From contig NC_068569.1 in assembly GCF_025698545.1 (NCBI RefSeq), positions 22,196,001 to 22,260,000 on the forward strand: a DNA stretch of 64,000 nucleotides. The letters are read 5' to 3'. Shown piece after piece: positions 59,280 through 64,000 of the stretch. Every line of letters starts with the position of its first letter. Position 1 is the stretch's first letter. Both the position numbers and the translations under genes were made by a program. This DNA comes from Gossypium raimondii. Taxonomy: Eukaryota > Streptophyta > Magnoliopsida > Malvales > Malvaceae. The notes under the pieces are model-generated. The model searched no databases. It had not been told where the DNA came from and saw only the letters and a list, made by a program, of their open reading frames with translations.

Positions 59280-61770
59280 AACTTTTATTTTCTCACCTTT
59301 TCTTTTTAATTATTTATTATGATCCACGATTTTTTTTTAACAAAATAATACATTCCTATTAATATTTATATACATCAAGCTATTTTAATAATTTGTCGAT
59401 GGAGTCTTAACTCAATTGGCATCAGTATTATTTTCAATGCAGAAAAATGTGAGTTCTTCATCTTAACTAATCGAGCTTCACTTCTAAAATTTGAGGGATA
59501 AAAGTTAAATTGTTGTAATTTATTTGAGTAGGGTTATTTTCTTAATAAAATGTGATTAATTTCTATACTTAATTTTAAATTGAGCTAAAATTCACAACAA
59601 AATTATTATTTAATTATAAATTAAAATAAAATATTTTATTTAAAATAATTATAATTATAAATTTTAATATCTATGATCCGTATGAATGTAGATATTATAC
59701 TCCTTTAAATACATTACTTAAAATTAAAATAAAAACATAAAAAAATGAACATCAAATAGAAATCCTAAATTGCCCACATGAATTTGTGAACGAACTCCTC
59801 TGAACCATCTTTTAAAATGAAAATAATAAATAATAAATTGTTATAAAATTAAAAAAAGTGATTTATTAATAAAATAAAAAAAGAAAAGCATATATTATTT
59901 ATTAACCAATGAGATATTTTAAGATATTTTTAAAGTCTATATTTATAAACATAACAAGTATAAATAATATAAAAGTTTACTTTTAAAATGTTAAAGTATA
60001 TAAATTTCTTATACTAATGGACCTTATAATAAAAACTTCTATAATGTTCTCCTTCGATGTGCCTCGTTAAAATTTTATTAAAATAAAATACTCTAAAAAA
60101 TTAGCGAAAGAAAAAGAATGCACATGTACTCATTAAAAGCCTTACTAGAAAGACCCAACGAAACAAAAATTCAATTAAGGGGAAAATAATACAAAAGCAC
60201 TTTCGGGACAAAAAAATACTTTTGAGATAAAAGCATTATAATATGGTACTTATAGACCAACTAAGATATGGTGTTTTGGAGTTAAAATATTTTTATCATT
60301 TTTTAAAGATGATACATTGTTTTTATTCATATCTAGTGATTTTGTAACCATTGAAGTACTTAATTGATATGTTTGATTCATATTGAATCTTTAAGGTCTT
60401 TTCAAGATATCTTAATTTATATACGAGGATTTCATATGTTAAGTGCTTTATCCGTAAGTCGGGACAAATTTTTATTTTTTAAGGTTTTTTTATTATCTCA
60501 AATCATTTCTTTAAATAATTTTCTACTTTGTAATTTTTTTCGAAAAGTTTCTATAATAATTATAACTAACTCTAATCAAGATCATTCTATACAAATATAT
60601 ATATAAGAATCTCGGATCATTTTATAATCTTCCTCAACTATTATACACTGAGACAATTTACAATGTATGTACAAATTATTTCAATTAATATAAATAATTA
60701 CGAACGTATTGAATAATTTACTAAGAATTGTTATATCATTCTAGCATTCTAAATCTTTTAAGAATTTTAATATAAATTTATTCTATAGTGATTTATATAA
60801 CAAACTATAACCACCAATAGACACATGTCAAAATTTTCATGAACTACCGACTAATAAAGTATCTAAAGATTATTACATTCACGACAAAAAATATTATATC
60901 ATTTAATAATCAATGCTATAACTTTACAAAAATCTTTATATTACAATACAAGTAGTGGTTAATATCTTTAAATTTTATTTTTCTTAGCTTGTTTTCACCG
61001 GATTGTTAGTTTGTATCTTCTTGGCTTTATACTTTTAAATAATTGGACTATTGGTCTAAAAACTTCACTATTTGAAAGTGAAATTAATTTTACTTGAATT
61101 ACGTCTTTCTATTTTAGCTAATCATTCCCATGTCTATATTTCTCGATAAATTTATATTCAAGATCTTAATTTACTTTCATGATTTCAATAATAACATCCA
61201 CCTTTAGGCACTTAGTCAACCCAACATTCCATCATAAACTAAGGTTCTCATATCGTAAGGTCCGTTTTAACCACCAATTGGGCTAGGCTCAAACAATAGG
61301 GTTAGAGTAACTGTTATGCCAACACGGGTACCCATACAAAACCTAAAAGGTAGCGGAGGTAGCTCATTTTGCACCCAAGGAGGGGCTGGCTTCTTGTTGC
61401 CTTACTTACTATAGCTAAACCCATCTAATTAGGATATTTTAAGTTAAAATTAATTTCAATAAATCGTGTGAATATGGGCCGTTGAATGTAAGGGTAGAAA
61501 CTAGAAAAAGAGCCGCCCCACCTCATTCTTATACATAAAAGAACATTGTAATAAAGCATACAAGTATTCTCGCGCACTCTCTTACAATCTTATTCACCTA
61601 AGTTTGTCTTATCAAAAGGCACGATTTTTAAACTTTAGCTCAAACTTCAACTTTTCTCAATTTATTTTATTTTATTTGGTAAGCACTTTTTTTAAACTTT
61701 AGCTCTTCTCAATTTTTTGAGTTTATTTTGTAAGCACGTTTTTTAAACCAATTTTTTTGAGCTTATTTTG
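59280..61770. other. AT-rich intergenic region, no gene seen
   Basis: No coding region was supported. At about 60050-60170 'gtgcctcgttaaaattttatt' and 'gccttactagaaagacccaacg' resemble a short repeat widely scattered in plant genomes. At 61250-61560 the base composition is less AT-rich ('ggtagcggaggtagctc', 'ggaggggctggcttcttg'), without a recognisable product or RNA fold. Confidence 0.4.
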
Positions 61771-61799
61771 CAAGCTTTCTTTGCTTTTTTATACATAGG

Positions 61800-62362
61800 A
61801 CAAGAATCAAGAAAAACTTCTCAATTCGATTCGAAAAACTTAATAAAAATTCAAAATTTGAATTAAATAGTTGGAGTTATTTGAGTTAATCAAGTTATTC
61901 AGATCAACTCGAATAAAAAAAATAAGTTTTTTTGTTTAACTCGAATATGAATTACACAATTCGAGTTATCCGCAAATTCGAATAAGAAAATGTCAAACTA
62001 CGTCGTTTTAATAAACGTTTACCTTTTCTAAAGTTAAAAGTCAAAACTATTAAGTTAAAAGGCAATATTACGTTGTTTTGATAAATATTTACTCATTAAG
62101 TTAAAAGGTAAAACAATTATATTGTTTATTCAAATAATCTTGCACTTCATCTACTAGTTAAATAATCTGTCCATGTAAACGCAACATTGAGTATAAATAA
62201 TATAATTCGTTAGCTCGACTCGACTTAACTCGAAATTTTTTCACTCGATTCAATTCGATTCGAAAAAAATTTAAATTGAGTTTGGTTGTTCAAATATGAT
62301 TCGTCAACTCGAATTTTTTTAACTCGATTCGACTCGGCTCGATCGAATACTCACCCCTACTT
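61800..62362. repeat. degenerate TCGA-rich repeat, possible non-autonomous DNA transposon
   Basis: The stretch is filled with variants of 'aactcgattcgactcg' and 'ttcgagttatcc', and finishes 'gatcgaatactcacccctac'. An end of the form TAGGGGTGAG (inverse) is common for small hAT-like elements in plants. The other end and a target duplication were not found. Confidence 0.4.
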
Positions 62363-64000
62363 CCCAATACTCAAATTAACAAAGATGCTTGTAAGGAAGG
62401 AACAAAACAACTACAACAATTACAACATTTGCAAACCCTCATTCTCGTCTGCCTTATTTACAACATGATTGTCACTCTCTTCCATAATTGATTATCCATC
62501 TCCAATTTCTTTCCATTAGTTTGTTTGTCGTTTTTTGTACCTCTTAATTTTTTTAATCTGGGATAATAACATAAAATCTCTTGTAATTTGACATAATTGT
62601 AAACGTGGTACTTGCATTTTTAATTTGTCTAATTTAATACTTGAACTTTTTTATCGTCGTACCTGTAGTTGACGATATTAATTTCTGTCAGAATTTGAAG
62701 GGCCACGTGGCACCATAAAACCAGAGGAAAAACTAAATGTACAGACTAGAGGGACTTACATAAAAATTTCCCTTTTATTTTTTAAGGTAAAAAAAATTGA
62801 AAAGATAAATAAAACTTTTATATTGTAATTAATAAAAAAAAAAATCTACTCTCACACGTTAGAACATATTCTCTCTTCCCATTTCTAACATCTTCCATTC
62901 TACAATTCTTTATCTTTTAAACCCATTTTAGTTTCTTTATCTTTTAAACTTGGTTGAAGAAACCCTAAAATAGCTCCAAATCTTTAAAACTCATTTTAGT
63001 ATAAATATATTCTTTGAAATTAGTATAAATATAGTGTTAATTTATGTACCTGATATTGTTTATCACACAGATAAGATTAGTATAAATATATTGCTTGAAA
63101 GATATAAATATACCAATAAATTTAATTTGAATAAAATAAATATATGGTCAAAGTTAACTTAAAAGTGTTAAATATAAAAATATTATAAAACTAAAAGAAA
63201 TAACTTTTAAATAATATTCAAAATAATAATAAAACAATTAATTTAAATTGCATTTTAAAAGATAATACAATATCAAATAAATACAAATTAAAATGTAAAT
63301 TGAATGGATGTATTCTCTATTATCTACTTTTTTTCATTGATATTAAGATTTGGATATTTGTTGTCAAATAGATTTAAAATTAAATTGCTTAAATTGTTAA
63401 TTTTCAATTTTCAATTTTTTATAATATTGTATGAAATAAATTATGGCATGTTAAAACATGATAGGCCAAAAATCGAGAATAATCGCACAAAATTAAATGG
63501 AGACTAATATATCACAAATGTGCATAGTGAGACTTAAACCCAAGTCTTAAAGACTTAAGACCTCCATATTAATAAAAAAAACAATGCGTAATTGACGTAA
63601 ACATTAATAATCAAGTGTAAATATTAAGGTCAAAATTGTGTATGATGATATTTAATCTAAGCAATATATATTTAAAATAAATTTCAATAGGAATAAAATA
63701 ATGATACAGTAAGCCTATGGTATCAATTTGTGGTGATAAAAGAAAAGATAATCTCATTTACCTCAATTATTACCATATTCAAACTTAACTCATACGTATA
63801 CAATGGAGCATGTTGGGTAAAAGAAAATGGTAAAGCTTTACAAATTCAAATATAAATAAGGGAATAAATTTATATATAAACAATAGACTTGATTATAGGG
63901 AGATCCGAAAATAAAAATATTTAGATAAAAATATAGATCTAATAAATAAATTTAGATAAATAAAAAAAACGAGTCGAATGTATTGTGGAGTAAGAAAATT
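62363..64000. other. AT-rich intergenic region, no gene seen
   Basis: Very AT-rich, with only short chance open frames. Nothing supported. Confidence 0.5.

Noticed and set aside
61250..61560. Possible SINE or tRNA-derived sequence (less AT-rich block)
   Set aside because: No convincing A and B boxes and no poly(A)-flanked target duplication could be found by eye.
1..64000. tRNA, rRNA, CRISPR arrays, bacterial operons or ribosome-binding sites
   Set aside because: None seen; gene structure is that of a plant nuclear genome, so bacterial feature types do not apply.

Overview
This is a 64 kb piece of nuclear DNA from a eudicot plant, most likely cotton (Gossypium) or a close Malvaceae relative. 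The reasons are AT-rich spacers, split genes with GT-AG introns, plant-only protein families (PSB33, ERF, chloroplast-targeted proteins), and abundant LTR-retrotransposon, MITE and endogenous pararetrovirus debris. The genus is inferred from the general look of genes and repeats, not from a search.

Layout. 1568-5066 (+): 3' half of the queuine tRNA-ribosyltransferase accessory subunit 2 gene (QTRT2), whose 5' exons are not in the window. 5400-12318 (-): a ten-exon plastid-type protein with two thioredoxin/GST-N folds, convergent with QTRT2. 12726-17995: a complete but dead Ty1/copia element with 195-bp LTRs and a 5-bp target duplication. 18001-22590: LTR-type repeat debris. 22588-25440 (-): a decayed caulimovirid polymerase region (EPRV A), itself split by a 512-bp solo LTR. 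25794-28901 (-): arginase, six exons, with a five-copy tandem repeat inside one intron. 28902-34800: AT-rich spacer with repeats. 34801-37619 (+): a plastid-type AlgH/DUF179 protein, with a Harbinger-like MITE in intron 1. 38035-44190: a second, different caulimovirid integrant (EPRV B). It has a 1-kb inverted repeat around a viral-type promoter and is interrupted by a 2,553-bp solo LTR. 44190-47479: repeat debris. 47480-50155 (-): an N-myristoylated CDK-like kinase. 53358-54160: a foldback Mutator-like element with a perfect 9-bp target duplication. 54823-55266 (-): an intronless ERF019-like AP2 factor. 56643-59135 (-): PSB33, a Rieske-fold photosystem II protein. 59136-64000: AT-rich spacer with degenerate repeats.

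The seven host genes do not form a pathway. Three proteins (thioredoxin-like, AlgH/DUF179, PSB33) carry plastid-type N-termini, arginase is expected in mitochondria, and QTRT2 acts with QTRT1 in tRNA queuosine modification. Exon chains were built by hand from splice sites, reading phase and family knowledge. All six complete host gene models close in phase from ATG to stop.

The most unusual region is 38-44 kb. A fossil pararetrovirus fragment is arranged as a long hairpin, with TATA, enhancer-like repeats and poly(A) signal in the loop. If transcribed it could make double-stranded RNA against related viruses. That role is inference; the structure is seen directly.
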